NCBI GenBank assembly: GCA_021186555.1
Contig: JAJKFL010000007.1
Coordinates: forward strand, 5,465,249-5,529,248
DNA from: Reticulitermes speratus
Lineage: Eukaryota; Arthropoda; Insecta; Blattodea; Rhinotermitidae
Direction: 5' to 3'
Length of the DNA stretch: 64,000 nt
The notes under the pieces are model-generated. The model saw only the letters and a program-made list of their open reading frames with translations, did not search any database and was not told where the DNA came from. The position numbers were made by a program, and so were the translations under genes. Below are positions 48,080 to 59,275 of this stretch, in pieces (positions within the stretch are counted from its first letter, which is position 1; each line of letters begins with the position of its first letter).

Positions 48080-49475
48080 ACGTGCCTGTGCACGCCATAA
48101 ATGCATATGGGGGGAGTGAAAGTATAGCTCCACGCACTCAAAACGTCGGTACTATATGCAGCTTTTCCACGGCCGCCGTAACCCCAGGGAAAGAGCCCCT
48201 CACCCCGGTACCCAATGAAGGCTGGGTGGGCCCCAGAGTCGGTCTGGACATTCTGGAGAAAAATACTGAACGGAATCGAACCACGAATCCTCGGTCCGTA
48301 GCCTAGCCACTAACCAACTACACTATCCTCGGCCCGTAGCCTAGCCACTAACCAACTACACTATCCTCGGTCCGTAGCCTAGCCACTAACCAACTACATT
48401 ATCCTCGGTCCGTAGCCTAGCCACTAACCAACTACACTATCCTCGGTCCGTAGCCTAGCCACTAACCAACTACACTATCCTCGGTCCGTAGCCTAGCCAC
48501 TAACCAACTACACTATCCTCGGCCCGTAGCCTAGCCACTAACCAGCTACACTATCCTCGGTCCGTAGCCTAACCACTAACCAACTACATTATCCTCGGTC
48601 CGTAGCCTAGCCACTAACCAACTACACTATCCTCGGTCCGTAGCCTAGCCACTAACCAACTACACTATCCTCGGTCCGTAGCCTAGCCACTAACCAACTA
48701 CACTATCCTCGGTCCGTAGCCTAGCCACTAACCAACTACACTATCCTCGGTCCGTAGCCTAGCCACTAACCAAATACACTATCCTCGGCCCGTAGCCTAG
48801 CCACTAACCAACTACACTATCCTCGGTCCGTAGCCTAGCCACTAACCATCTACACTATCCTCGGTCCGTAGCCTAGCCACTAACCAAATACACTACCCTC
48901 GGTCCGTAGCCTAGCCATTAACCAACTACACTATCCTCGGTCCGTAGCCTAGCCACTAACCAACTACACTATCCTCGGTCCGTAGCCTAGCCACTAACCA
49001 AATACACTATCCTCGGTCCGTAGCCTAGCCACTAACCAAATACACTATCCTCGGTCCGTAGCCTAGCCACTAACCAAATACACTATCCTCGGTCCGTAGC
49101 CTAGCCACTAACCAACTACACTATCCGCGGTCCGTAGCCTAGCCACTAACCAAATACACTATCCTCGGTCCGTAGCCTAGCCACTAACCAACTACACTAT
49201 CCTCGGTCCGTAGCCTAGCCACTAACCAAATACACTATCCTCGGTCCGTAGCCTAGCCACTAACCAAATACACTATCCTCGGTCCGTAGCCTAGCCACTA
49301 ACCAAATACACTATCCTCGGTCCGTAGCCTAGCCATTAACCAACTACACTATCCTCGGTCCGTAGCCTAGCCATTAACCAACTACACTATCCTCGGTCCG
49401 TAGCCTAGCCATTAACCAAATACACTATCCTCGGTCCGTAGCCTAGCCATTAACCAACTACACTATCCCGGGGCT
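48080..49475 (-). mobile_element. tRNA-derived SINE (family 3) with hugely expanded head
   Basis: The body and tail (48080-48289) match 45320-45606 (ACCCAATGAAGGCTGGGTGG, GGTCTGGACATTCTGG). The B box GTGGTTCGATTCCG lies at 48271-48284 on the minus strand. The tRNA-like part upstream of the B box is then repeated 31 times before the SINE 5' end at about 49470 (CTATCCCGGGG). Confidence 0.9.
48290..49467. repeat. 38-bp minisatellite, 31 copies, derived from a SINE tRNA head
   Basis: The unit CTCGGTCCGTAGCCTAGCCA / CTAACCAACTACACTATC repeats with exact 38-bp spacing for 1,178 bp. On the minus strand each unit contains GATAGTGTAGTTGGTTAGTGG, the A-box segment of the SINE head. Variants include CAAATACAC for CAACTACAC and CATTAACC for CACTAACC, the latter mostly clustered in the last units, and single changes such as TCCGCGG. 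The near-absence of indels suggests recent or homogenised growth. Confidence 0.97.
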
Positions 49476-49528
49476 GAAGAGAGAATTCGATTATTCACTA
49501 TATAAAATTTATAAGCTGTTTTTTTTTT

Positions 49529-49717
49529 CCTGCTTGACCGATAAGTGCCAGCTCCAAATCCGCCCGACGCTCTGCCAGTGTTGCGTCGTACGCCGCGTGT
49601 CGGGACGTTTAACAGTCGATGACGGGAGCTAGACAAACGATCGCAGTGATGATAATCTTTAGCAAGTCTAATAAAAACTCACTACAACGTCGGGCTGGCT
49701 CTTATCGGTCAAGCAGG
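49529..49717. mobile_element. TIR MITE, about 190 bp
   Basis: The left CCTGCTTGACCGATAAGTGC and the reverse complement of the right end, CCTGCTTGACCGATAAGAGC, are inverted repeats of about 24 bp with one mismatch, continuing into the flanking poly-T/poly-A. Target duplication and superfamily unclear. Confidence 0.75.
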
Positions 49718-51062
49718 AGGAAAAACACATATTATGGTGACAGCGAATATCATTATTAATGCTGGCGCTTCCCTTACGCTATGCACTGGGCCTAATGCAA
49801 GTAGCCTTACAGTACTTCCTCACTGTGACTGATGATAATGTCCATCATAACAACAGTAGGAATTAAAATACATTATAAAGATAAAGCCCACTAGACGTTT
49901 CGTCTCCAAAGAACGACCATTTTGTCAATCCATCCATTTATTCGTTTTCCAACATTCAGTTTTTACTCGTGAGTAATAATTCAAAAGGACTTTCAACTCC
50001 CAACGTCTTCCAATCGTACAGCCCTATGTCTGCAGCACCTGCAATGCCTGTATAACGCTCATCTTAAACGCGCTATGCATGCAGGGCAGCAACTCGTGAT
50101 GCGGACCTCGACAGAACAAACCTCAGTCCACGACTTGAGTACTTCTGGAATCCGACGACAGACGTCTAGCTATAGGCTCCTTCGCCGATAAATTTGGCGA
50201 CAGATCACTCCATACACAGCCCCCCCCCCCCACTCCCCCAGCAAACGTCTGCGCGTCATATACTAAGTTCGGACGGATGTTTGGAATAATTTAAATAGGG
50301 CGACGTTGTGCCGCTCCGCGCTCCGTTCAAGATTCACTGTACCATGCTGTCGGTGTACGTAGCAGCCAACTGCAACTGCAAATGGACAAGTCAAAATAGG
50401 CGCAAATGACAAAGCCGACATGTATGTGTGAAGTTCAGCATTACTACACCGAAGGAATCAGCAGCTGTATGGGATTTTGCGTTCGTCCATCACTGTCCCT
50501 GACCGGAAGGCGGTTCCCTTGTTACATACAGTGTGGGGGAAAGGTCAGCTAAAGAAGTAATTCACCGATAATGAATTCAGCTGAGTTCGGATCTCAAACG
50601 GGGCACCATTATCCTGACGATTACTGTGATCTGCCTTTGTATCTCTGGGAAATTCAAAATGGGAACTTCCGCCACTTCCATCTCCTTGCCCGTACATTCT
50701 CCCATCTCAAAAGCTTAATAAATCACTGAAACAGCCTACCTAAATAAATAGCAAACTACCAGCCAACTACAAAGGTGTTTCTTAAACAATAACCTGAAAT
50801 AGAGAACACTCTTTCTACTAACGAAAAACTGCAGCTGCTTGAACATGAAGTCACAACACGAAACAGTCATCACGTGTTTGTTGTACCTCTAGTGTCAATA
50901 TTCAAAGACTTAACACGTAAAAAAAATTCCATTTAATTTTTGTCCAGTCTTCAAACTTCGACTGTAACTGACTCTCTTGAATTTGAATAATTCAGTAATG
51001 AAATTATATGACCGCCGGCGTATTTCTCCGCGTCCAACTCCAGAAGACATTTAGGCTACGTA
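49718..51062. other. Unassigned DNA with a poly-C tract
   Basis: It contains 12 C at 50220-50231. No gene recognised. Confidence 0.5.
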
Positions 51063-51074
51063 TAGTAGTATGAA

Positions 51075-51330
51075 CCGTCCCAGTGGCCGTGCGGTCTAAG
51101 GCATGGGTCTGCGTTCGCTCGCTTACTGGGATTGTGGGTTCGAATCCCACCGAGGGAATGGATGTCTGTCTGTTGTGAGTGTTGTGTGTTGTGAGGTGGA
51201 GGTGTCTGCGACGGGCTGATCACTCGTCCAGAGGAGTCCTACCGAGTGTGGTGTGTCTCAAGTGTGATCGTGAAGCCTCGAACAATGAGGCGGCCTAGGC
51301 CCCCAAGGGGCTGTCCAGCCATAAAAAAAA
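51075..51330 (+). mobile_element. tRNA-derived SINE (family 1) with 12-bp target duplication
   Basis: It is flanked by TAGTAGTATGAA (51063-51074) and TAGCAGTATGAA (51331-51342), one mismatch. The A-box region CAGTGGCCGTGCGGTCTAAGG and B box GTGGGTTCGAATCCC are intact, and the tail ends in eight A. It is the cleanest copy of this family and may be among the youngest insertions here. Confidence 0.93.
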
Positions 51331-51342
51331 TAGCAGTATGAA

Positions 51343-51864
51343 ACGCTGGACTGTGGGATAGGCCTACAGAGCATTACTCATTAAGAACAGGATGACCGAG
51401 AAAATGTGTTTTGATTTCCGGGAATAACAAGTGAAGTTCAACTTCCTCTTCTCCACAACGTCAAAACCGGCCCTGTGGACTACCTATTCTATGTGTACAG
51501 AGGGCTCTCTCCCCACGCTGGAGCGTGAAGCTGACCCTTCTACTCCACCTAGTGCTGAGGGTAATGTGCGCAGCTACACCTCCTCTCTCTCGTGCACAGG
51601 GGCTTTACCTCTACCTGCGAACAACACGTGCCTTCACATTAGCGGTTTCGCTCACTCGCAGTCCAGCGCCACATTATCAAACTCTTCATCCGCGAAGTTT
51701 CTCGTCGTTCATCTTTGCAAGATGCGCTGCTTCTTAACATTTGTTATCCGTGCCCGTTACGTTACTATCCGCCACATTCGGCACTACACTACTATACTGG
51801 CAACACCTTCGTAGATGAGCACTTGTTTTATTTTTTTGTGCAGGTGTAGGTGACTTAAGCCACA
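51343..51864. other. Unassigned non-coding DNA
   Basis: A plus-strand frame of 127 codons (51431-51814) has no recognisable domain. The word GGAGCGTGAAGCTGACC near 51520 is shared with the SINE-like block that follows. Confidence 0.45.
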
Positions 51865-52090
51865 CAGGAGTCCACTGGCTTAGTCAGTATAGTAAATTGC
51901 TACAAGGTGGGCGACCAGAGAGAATCGTGGTTCGGTTACCAGCAACAGCAAGAAATCTTCATTTTCCCCCAACAAATCGAGAGCCCACAGAGGATCTAGG
52001 ACCTATCCCATGAGTACCGGAGGTTCTTACCATAGAGGAGAAAAGATCGGAGCGTGAAGCTGACCACTCACCCCATCTCAAATCTTTCTC
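51865..52090 (+). repeat. SINE-like sequence with tRNA-like head, family 4
   Basis: CTGGCTTAGTCAGTATAGTA and CGTGGTTCGGTTACC resemble A and B boxes, and the tail GGAGCGTGAAGCTGACCACT recurs near 15773. Moderately diverged. Confidence 0.5.
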
Positions 52091-52608
52091 GTGCAATATT
52101 CATTTCGAAGTACGACAAAAGCATCTAAATTACTTTAATTCACCCACACATAATACCGGTATTTGAAAACCACAGATGTAATACCTAATCTCAACACGTC
52201 AACGTAAGGCAAACTAATTGCAAGATATACAGCACCACCGCTGGGTTCCTGTATTTTCGTGAAAACTGTTTCTATTAACACCACGGTTTAATTCGACGAA
52301 GGGTGACGTTAAGTGATGACAACCGAAGTCCAACTGTATCCAGAAATCCATCAAAAAACATGATACCTGATGCAACACAAACTGATTGCGGTCGTAAAGA
52401 TTTCGAAATTACTCACAGGTTTATTGCTCAAAAATACGCTTTCGGTCTACTTGAATTACGAAGCCAACCCATGCACTTGTCTCAGAGGGCATGGCGCCAT
52501 TCTAACAACTAATGACGTGCAGACAAACCAATCGCGCAAATCAAAATGTCTGCACAGACCCAAAAGCCATGAGCATTTGCAAGATCAACATCTTTCCAAT
52601 TCATTCAT
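52091..52608. other. Unassigned non-coding DNA
   Basis: Nothing recognised. Confidence 0.5.
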
Positions 52609-52818
52609 TCATTCTGCAGTCTGTCTTACGACAGGTCCGTAGCCTCTTCCAAAGCGAGTTCTCCACAGGGTGCGATCTAGTGCTTCCTCTTTCAATTTCC
52701 AGTATCTTGTCTTTTCCTTAAGGTCATCCAGTAGCTGCTTACGTCTTCTCCCTCGTCTTCCCGTCATTTCTATCCTTCCTTCTAACTTTCCTTCAATCAC
52801 GTGTTTCAGAATTTCCAA
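52609..52818 (-). pseudogene. LINE ORF2 C-terminus, well preserved
   Basis: The minus strand encodes HVIEGKLEGRIEMTGRRGRR, then RKQLLDDLKEKTRYWKLKEE, then ALDRTLWRTRFGRGYGPVVRQT and a stop within about 70 residues. This is the familiar C-terminal end of a non-LTR retrotransposon protein found widely in cockroach, termite and other insect datasets. It differs from the DWIHLAQDRDRWRAL tail, so at least two LINE tail types are present. The reverse transcriptase is absent, and the element is 5'-truncated. Confidence 0.85.
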
Positions 52819-52984
52819 TTACGCGTACAATATTAAAAACATTAACGACGGACGTAATTCGATGCGGGTCGTCATATATGACAAGTTTCCACCGTACCTA
52901 AGCAAGCACCGTGCTATGAATACTTATAGGGAAGTGTAGACACATCTCTAGCCATTCTTTACAGACAAAGGTGAGTAGCCGGGT

Positions 52985-53075
52985 TCATGATCCATCTGGA
53001 TGTGGCAGTGAACATATATATTCCTCCCCTGTCACGAATCGAATTCACTTCGTCCAGTCACTTCAATGACTGAGC
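52985..53075 (-). repeat. tRNA-like SINE head, degenerate (family 3)
   Basis: On the minus strand GTACAGGATAGCTCAGTCATTG and GAATTCGATTCGTG sit at A and B box spacing, resembling the head at 45320-45606. Confidence 0.45.
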
Positions 53076-53690
53076 TATCCTGTACCTTACAAAACACGGA
53101 ACCAAAATCCAGTTCTCCCCTGCAACTAACACATCCTGCGCTTCCTAACACAGGACAACGCTTGTCAATACCGCCAAGTCAGAGTGGGAGAAATTAATTT
53201 TGTACACAAATCCGAACAGGTTCCAAGCCCTTGCAAATTGGTGGTTTCGAAGTAAATTGTTTCACGTTCGATCTATGCAGAACGTAGGTGCAACAATTCC
53301 GTTTGTGTGACGCACTGCGTGTTGATTGTATTTAATGAACCATATTGATAGAGCAGTGTCCACTAAACCACGTGGTCAGCACTTGAAGCTTACGTTATTC
53401 TGGCGCTGATCGTGTTGCTGGTGTTTCGTACCTCGCAAGATCAACATCGACACCGAATAACCCTTGAAACATTGCATCAGTAATTGTATGATCGCTGAAT
53501 TGCACACAGCGCGTTTAGAAACGTCGTAAAGACGCATACACGAAGCTTCTAAAACCATTCACTTCGGTTAAACACAATTTACATAGTGATACTTTAATTT
53601 GGGGACACCGGCGAGGATTATAGTGCAAGGTGATGATGGTGTCGGACCCTTCGCGGGGGTTGGAATAATGCCCGGGGCATAAATGTGTCT
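53076..53690. other. Unassigned non-coding DNA
   Basis: Nothing recognised. Confidence 0.5.
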
Positions 53691-53820
53691 TACTTGTTTG
53701 CAGCTTATCTAACAGCTGCTTGGATAGGCCGTACCGAAACGTCGCAACCACCTACGTACGCCCCGTAATATCCCAGAAGAGCGAAGGCAATTACACTGAG
53801 GCGGAAGCCTGAAACCTCAC
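53691..53820 (+). repeat. Penelope-like fragment, single arm
   Basis: GTACCGAAACGTCGCAACCACC, split here as GTACCGAAACGTCGC and AACCACC, followed by CGTAATATCCCAGAAGAGCG and GGCGGAAGCCTGAAA, matches the right arms of the foldbacks at 18.4 and 43.6 kb. The hammerhead heptamer is not recognisable. Confidence 0.5.
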
Positions 53821-54961
53821 ATTTCCATTTCTCTTGCTGCAGAGAAGTACTGAGCTTCCTTCACAGCAGTCCACATACGCATAGCAGCTTGTTCAACGAC
53901 GTTTCAGCGCCGCGCGGACGACGGACGGCACCACCTACCAGACGCAGTTCGCTAATAGTGTTCACTGGCTGTGGTGCTTCAAGTTACGAACGAGCTCTTG
54001 GCTTCTGCATCACACATGCAAAGGATTCACGTCACTCATAATAGGTGGAAAATCAATTCCTTGTTTCTTGCAACACGCAGCTTGAAATAGCGACCCACTT
54101 TTACTTATTCTATTAATAATTCGTAACCCTCACTCCAGTATTTGTTCACAGAGCAGAATACAAAGTACTCAGCTGTCTGCGAACTACGACTTAGCCTTCG
54201 TACAATCGAAATTTACACTACGTTAATTTGTAGCTAACAAGTTTAAAAACGCGCAGAAAGTGGCCTAATTAAAGTATTGCGTTTGTTAGTCAGCTCGACA
54301 TCGCGTTGCTATGTTCGGAATTAAACACGGGATGTTTTCATGTACCGCCTTATTACTACGAGTATATATATATATATATATATATGTAAGCAGAACATCT
54401 CGTGCTTAAACATTTTACATGTAAACTTTAATTCTTGTGCAAACACAAAAGGCATTTTAAAACATCGTATAACTCTTAGTGCCTGTAATCACGTGATTAC
54501 AGGCAAGAAACGGCTTCGCTGTGCAGCACTTTCCCAAAAGGTGACGCATAACTTCCTTCAAACCTTAACACTTCATCTTGTCTGGTTCCCGTTTAACATA
54601 AACACTTGTAAGACGAAAGAACAGTACAGTACCTACATATTGATCCAAAACACAAAGTGTGGAAAACTCTTGAGACAGTCATACACTACACATTACACTG
54701 CCACTCAGGAAAACAAAATCACAGTTTCCCCCTTTTCCCCTCTTTTGTTAAAGAATCCATTGAAATACTGCCCATATACTTTGTCCATTCTCGAGCTCAA
54801 TTCCTTAACACTTTTTTACGAACAGAAAACAGAGTATTAAGGTACACAAAATTCAAATTAATTTTTGCCATCAGTGAAAAAACATTATATTTAAGATGAA
54901 TAAAGGCTTTATCTACTTTAGCATAATGTTGTGTTGACTGATCGCAAAAATCCATTTGTAT
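53821..54961. other. Unassigned DNA with a TA repeat and a short palindrome
   Basis: It holds a TA run at 54363-54385 and a perfect 24-bp palindrome at 54481-54504 (GCCTGTAATCAC and its complement). The long plus-strand frame at 54340-54840 begins in the TA repeat and has no known domain. Confidence 0.5.
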
Positions 54962-54972
54962 TTAATAACACA

Positions 54973-55275
54973 GGCGCACGCGGTGGCGCAGTTGGTTGAG
55001 GCACTGCTCTACAAGCCGGAATATCGCGGGTTCGATTCCCGATGAGGTCATTCGGATTTTTCATTGACTCAATCCTTCCGGCCGCACCATGGCCCTGGGG
55101 TCGACTTAGCCTCTAACACAAATGAGTACCAGGAGTATTTACTGGGGGGGGGGGGGGGGGGAAGGCGGCCGGTGCGTACGGCTGGCAACCTTACAACCTT
55201 CTACAAATTCTGGGAGCCTCAACCTCCAGGAACCCTAAGGGTCTGTCCAGGCCTTTAATAGGATGACTTTTCTAC
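54973..55275 (+). mobile_element. tRNA-derived SINE (family 2) with 11-bp perfect target duplication
   Basis: TTAATAACACA is at 54962-54972 and 55276-55286. The head has GGTGGCGCAGTTGGTTGAGGC (A box) and GCGGGTTCGATTCCCG (B box). The body contains GCCCTGGGGTCGACTTAGCC and then an 18-base G run at 55144-55161, where the copies at 2.4-2.8 kb have only a short G run. The tail GCCTCAACCTCCAGGAACCC matches those copies. Confidence 0.93.
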
Positions 55276-55286
55276 TTAATAACACA

Positions 55287-55837
55287 ACATTTATGAATCA
55301 CCTTAAAAATACACTATTTTCGTTAAATCTCCTTTCCTTCTCCGTGTTAAACAGTTACCACAAACCGGAAGTAATTTTAATTGGCAAATGCACTACATTC
55401 ACGAGATGACAGACTCCCCTTCATACCGGTTCCGGTGCCGTTCGCCATCAGGCACGTGCCCTCCTGCCACGTATTCGGCTACAGACTGTCCCGATTTTTA
55501 AGCACCACACAACGAAGGCGAATACATAGTGGAGGTACAGTTCCACGCATTCTTAAACTAGACACCAAATTCAGGCGAGAGGTGAGTCGCTTTACGAAGG
55601 GGGGAAAACCTCCCCGGTAGCCGGTAGATAGAAAACTGGGGGAGGGGGTGTGTACAGCCGGGCTGCACGCAGTATAAACAATCCTCGCTGTATCAAAAAC
55701 CAAATCCAGGTCGTTCACGTCTAGATTCCGTCCCCTCTTTACCTACACGTACAATAACTTACATATCGTCTTAACATAGCAAAGAATAACTCAGTAAATA
55801 CAACTACTTTTACTGCAAAAGCAATATGTTTCCCCAA
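55287..55837. other. Unassigned non-coding DNA
   Basis: Nothing recognised. Confidence 0.5.
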
Positions 55838-55878
55838 TTCGCTACATGTTTCGGCCTAAGAGGTCATCATCAGGCGAA
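55838..55878 (-). ncRNA. Type-I hammerhead-like ribozyme motif, canonical
   Basis: On the minus strand: stem I UUCGC (55874-55878) with GCGAA (55838-55842), five perfect pairs; core CUGAUGA at 55867-55873; stem II CCU with AGG plus flanking pairs and one mismatch; GAAAC at 55848-55852; a two-pair stem III with loop AU; then GUA. Predicted cleavage is between 55843 and 55842. It has the same extra U after the core as the 7.7-kb and 10.2-kb motifs. The surrounding sequence differs from the other copies, so it marks a separate Penelope-like lineage. Confidence 0.7.
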
Positions 55879-56529
55879 AATTATACAATATAGAGAAGGA
55901 AGGTAAATATGTATTCAAAACGTCCAAATTTTCAGTACTTTAAACTTTAAGCCAACAATGGATAATGCTCAACGAAAATGCCCTAACAGTTACACACTGT
56001 ATCAGCAAAACGTCAGAACCACATAAAATACTTCTCTGGAGACTCAAAACATCACCAGCTGCAATCGGGTACAAATGTCCTATCGCACAGACAGATTAAA
56101 TGTAAACAGACACGATTGACAAAAGAAATCCATAACGGCAACATATGACAGGGATGAGGAATGGGGAAATGAAGAACACGCTGTGCGCACCACGCCATGT
56201 TGAAGACGAGAACGAAACCACAGAGCTGATCCAGCCAAAGCGCGCCTATCCTTGATGCATTTAAAGTTATACTGTGGTCCGTCTGGATTATGACACCGTA
56301 CAGGTTGGTCTAGTAGGCGCATAGCAACGTTGGGGACGAACCTGCTTCCTCCATGTACCACGAAGTTGTAGGCAGCAGGTGCCTTCCACACGTCGGTAAC
56401 CCACACACTAGACTACACATTGCCACAACCCAAAACGCCACAATCTGAATCCTAAACTCTCATTATCTGAAGCCAGGTCAACGATGTAAACTTCAGAGTG
56501 AACCGTTATTATTTCATGAACCATAAATA
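55879..56529. other. Unassigned non-coding DNA
   Basis: A minus-strand frame of 108 codons at 56080-56406 has no recognisable motif. Confidence 0.45.
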
Positions 56530-56635
56530 ATGTTAAAAGTTTAAGAACCAACATCTGCACTACATTCTTACAAGTAAGTCAATTACCCCTACATATGAAT
56601 AAAGTGCATATGTTGGTTTCTTAAACTTTTAACAT
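56530..56635. repeat. Short foldback element
   Basis: Inverted arms at 56530-56561 and 56604-56635 (ATGTTAAAAGTTTAAGAA and its complement) surround a 42-bp loop. No target duplication is evident. A small MITE-like hairpin. Confidence 0.7.
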
Positions 56636-57343
56636 GTTACCAAGATGCACGGTGAATACAACGTGAAATAAATAATGTATCTCCGCAAAAGTATTAGCAG
56701 GAAACAAATACATTAGACAAGAGGAAATGAGAGGAGGAAATATAAGTTGCAGGTGGTCATGGTCACCCCCTGAATGTATCATCCCTTTCACTGCTGAATA
56801 AAATAGACTCTTCCATTTCACCCCCCTTAATAATATTATAACTGGGCGATGTGCAGAAACCTCTTCTCTCCACACTACGCAGATGGAGTAATAAAATGTT
56901 AGAGGCACTGTGGCCGTTACACGTAGAACTAATACCTCCTCTCCCGCTCTCAACTCGCGAGCATAGAGGCATTTAAGTGCAGAGAGAGACGGAGAACATT
57001 ATCAAGTGGAGGGTGGCAACTTCAGGGGGATGGTCTGACGGCGGGAGAGAGGCAGCAAGCAATAAATGCCAAACACACAAACCTTTCATCGATTTGCTTC
57101 AACGAGAGGTCGGCAATTCTGCCGGTCAACCTCTCCCCTGAGTGGCAACACTCAAATGGAGATTTTTTCTCCCTAAAATTAGATTTTAACCCTCTCGTCA
57201 CAGTTTCCACTGTAAGCGGGGAAGGATAACATCATGAAAACCTCGTGAAATGTTTCGCGAACGACTTCAGTCAGAAAACGTAACTAACTAATTTCACAGA
57301 GAGAAGTCTTCCTTGAGAACCCAGTAGTCACTCAGCTCCTTTT
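56636..57343. other. Unassigned non-coding DNA
   Basis: Nothing recognised. Confidence 0.5.
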
Positions 57344-57390
57344 TCATGAAACCCGAAGATTCATTACCGTGTTCACAGGAGCCCGCAGTT
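57344..57390 (-). pseudogene. LINE ORF2 C-terminal fragment
   Basis: The minus strand encodes RAPVNTVMNLRVS and a stop, the last residues of the DWIHLAQDRDRWRALVNTVMNLRVP tail. Upstream sequence no longer aligns. Confidence 0.65.
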
Positions 57391-57869
57391 AGAACGCGAC
57401 GAAACACACTTCCTTCGTTTTCTTCACTCGCTGCACGTAACACAGACTACGTGTCTCGCAATTGGTGCAGCTGCATTTTCTATCAACACTAAAGTGATGC
57501 GTTTTAACTCGACATAGCTCCTATGTACAAAGCAAATTCCATCATTTTTAATTTACAACATCCGCATTTTGGACCTATGAATTGACTATATGTCACCTTT
57601 GGATGGCAAACACGCGGTAAAGTTGAAGATTTCCACCTTCTACGGTACTACGCCGTGTAGAATGGTGCACGGGTTCCGCCACAACCACCCCCCCCCCCCA
57701 AGAACGTACTGCCCCCATATTCAGGCTACCCCACTACGCTCCTCCAAATGTCCGTACCTACACCAATGTGCACGCCAAAAGACAGGAATGAATATTCATC
57801 AGAAACGCCGCGAGAACCACCAAACTCGACGGCAGTAAATTTGTCCCCGTTCTTGACAACACATCACGA
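57391..57869. other. Unassigned DNA with a poly-C tract
   Basis: It holds 12 C at 57688-57699. No gene recognised. Confidence 0.5.
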
Positions 57870-58035
57870 AGACGTGCGGGGAAGCTGCAGTTAAGCTCCA
57901 CGCATTAACCTCAGCACTAGACAGGGGTAGACGGCCACATTCACGCTTTGGCCATGTATCCCCCGGAACCAGAATCGGTCTGGACGCGGAAGCAAGGGAA
58001 AGAAAGAATGCCTTGACTCTTCAAGCCGCAGCGAC
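57870..58035 (-). repeat. Degenerate SINE body (family 3)
   Basis: GTTAAGCTCCACGCATTAACC and GAATCGGTCTGGACG follow the order of the SINE bodies at 45.3 and 48.1 kb. The tRNA head is not recognisable. Confidence 0.45.
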
Positions 58036-58747
58036 TCTTCTGGCTACTACAAACGAAGAGAAACAGCTGGAGGATGAATATCGGTCCTCGTCTGTATACC
58101 CCTGACAGTTTCAAACCTAATGAGGTGTTCTGTCACAATACGCTGCGAAATGCAAACTCGTAGACGAGAACTCATCGCCTCAAAGGTCGTCTTTCACGTC
58201 AAGGAAGTAGCACCAAGTACTGATACAGCGTATGAGGAACTGTTTTATGCGGGAACGTTCGGTAGTACGCGAACTTAATCACTGATTCTCTACACGGAAC
58301 TCATCGTTAAAAAAATCTGCATATCACACAAAAGACAGATCATCTTAAGACCTATAACTGCAATCTGGAACGACCAGAACAGCAGTTCGAGGCGTCACCG
58401 CTTGAGTCAGCTTACTCGGTTCTGGACAGACAAAAAGTTCATTAATGTGTTCATAGGGGCCTGCAACTGGAGTCTCTTCTCAGCCAGCAGAATAGTACTA
58501 CGAATGGTGAAAGAATATGGCAATGAAACTAAATACAAAGATCATATAAATACAGTATATATGGCAATTATACTGTATATATTATTCATATCTGCGAGAT
58601 TATACACTTATAAACTTTAATTCTCTCCACACAAGGTGTGCACAACAATAAATGTGCAGCAGTGCCGATGAGGTTTATAAAATGGCAATGAACGCATTTG
58701 TACAGTGCATGCAATCCAAGCTGAAGCAGCTGAACCCTGTTTATTAG
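58036..58747. other. Unassigned non-coding DNA
   Basis: Nothing recognised. Confidence 0.5.
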
Positions 58748-59275
58748 GCGCGTTCGCAAAATTGCGAAAAGCGACTATTAGCTTCGTCATGTCTGTCTGT
58801 CTATCCGTCCGCCCGCATGGAACAACTCGGCTCTCACTGGAAGGATTTTCATGAAATTTGGTATTTAAGTATTTTTCGAAAATCCGTCGAGGAAATTCAA
58901 GTTTCATTAAAATCTGACAAGAATAACGGGTACTTTACATGAAGACCTATGTACATTTATGATATCTCGCTCAGTTCTTCTTAGAGTGAGAAATGTTTCA
59001 TACAGAAGTTGCAGAGAAAATCAGAACACACGTTTTATGTTCAATAACTTTTTCCGAAAATCGTGTCGTTTATGAGACAATGTGGAAAAATATGCCATAG
59101 CCAGACAGGCCACAGATGACAATATAACCTGGCGCATGCGCTTTATACGCTGGATAAGTAAGGCTACAGACACACACACTCAGAATACATAATACCTATT
59201 GCTTTTCCACGGCAACAAAGACTACGCGAACGCGCCTCAGTGTTACGTTATACGTACAATGTCTGTCTTGTTCGT
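58748..59275 (+). repeat. Interspersed repeat R1, copy 3
   Basis: It is homologous to 15030-15542 in opposite orientation. GGCGCGTTCGC near 58748 and GCGAACGCGCC near 59226 are inverted, which might suggest terminal repeats, but similarity to the 15-kb and 39.6-kb copies continues past 59236, so the true end is further right. Frame fragments such as TATKTTRTRLSVTLYVQCLSC (here as TRTRLSVTLYVQCLSC) recur in many insect datasets as spurious proteins. Confidence 0.7.

Noticed and set aside
48290-49467. Regular repeat array that could be mistaken for a CRISPR array
   Set aside because: Units are contiguous with no spacers, the unit is a SINE fragment, and the genome is eukaryotic.
51075-51150. 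Possible tRNA-Leu/Ser gene
   Set aside because: It is part of a three-copy SINE family with target duplications. The arms do not all pair as in a functional tRNA.
51431-51814. Plus-strand open frame of 127 codons
   Set aside because: No domain, and it overlaps SINE-like sequence.
54340-54840. Open frame of 166 codons
   Set aside because: It starts in a TA microsatellite, has no recognisable motif and is AT-rich with no supporting context.
56080-56406. Minus-strand open frame of 108 codons
   Set aside because: No motif, signal or repeat relationship found.
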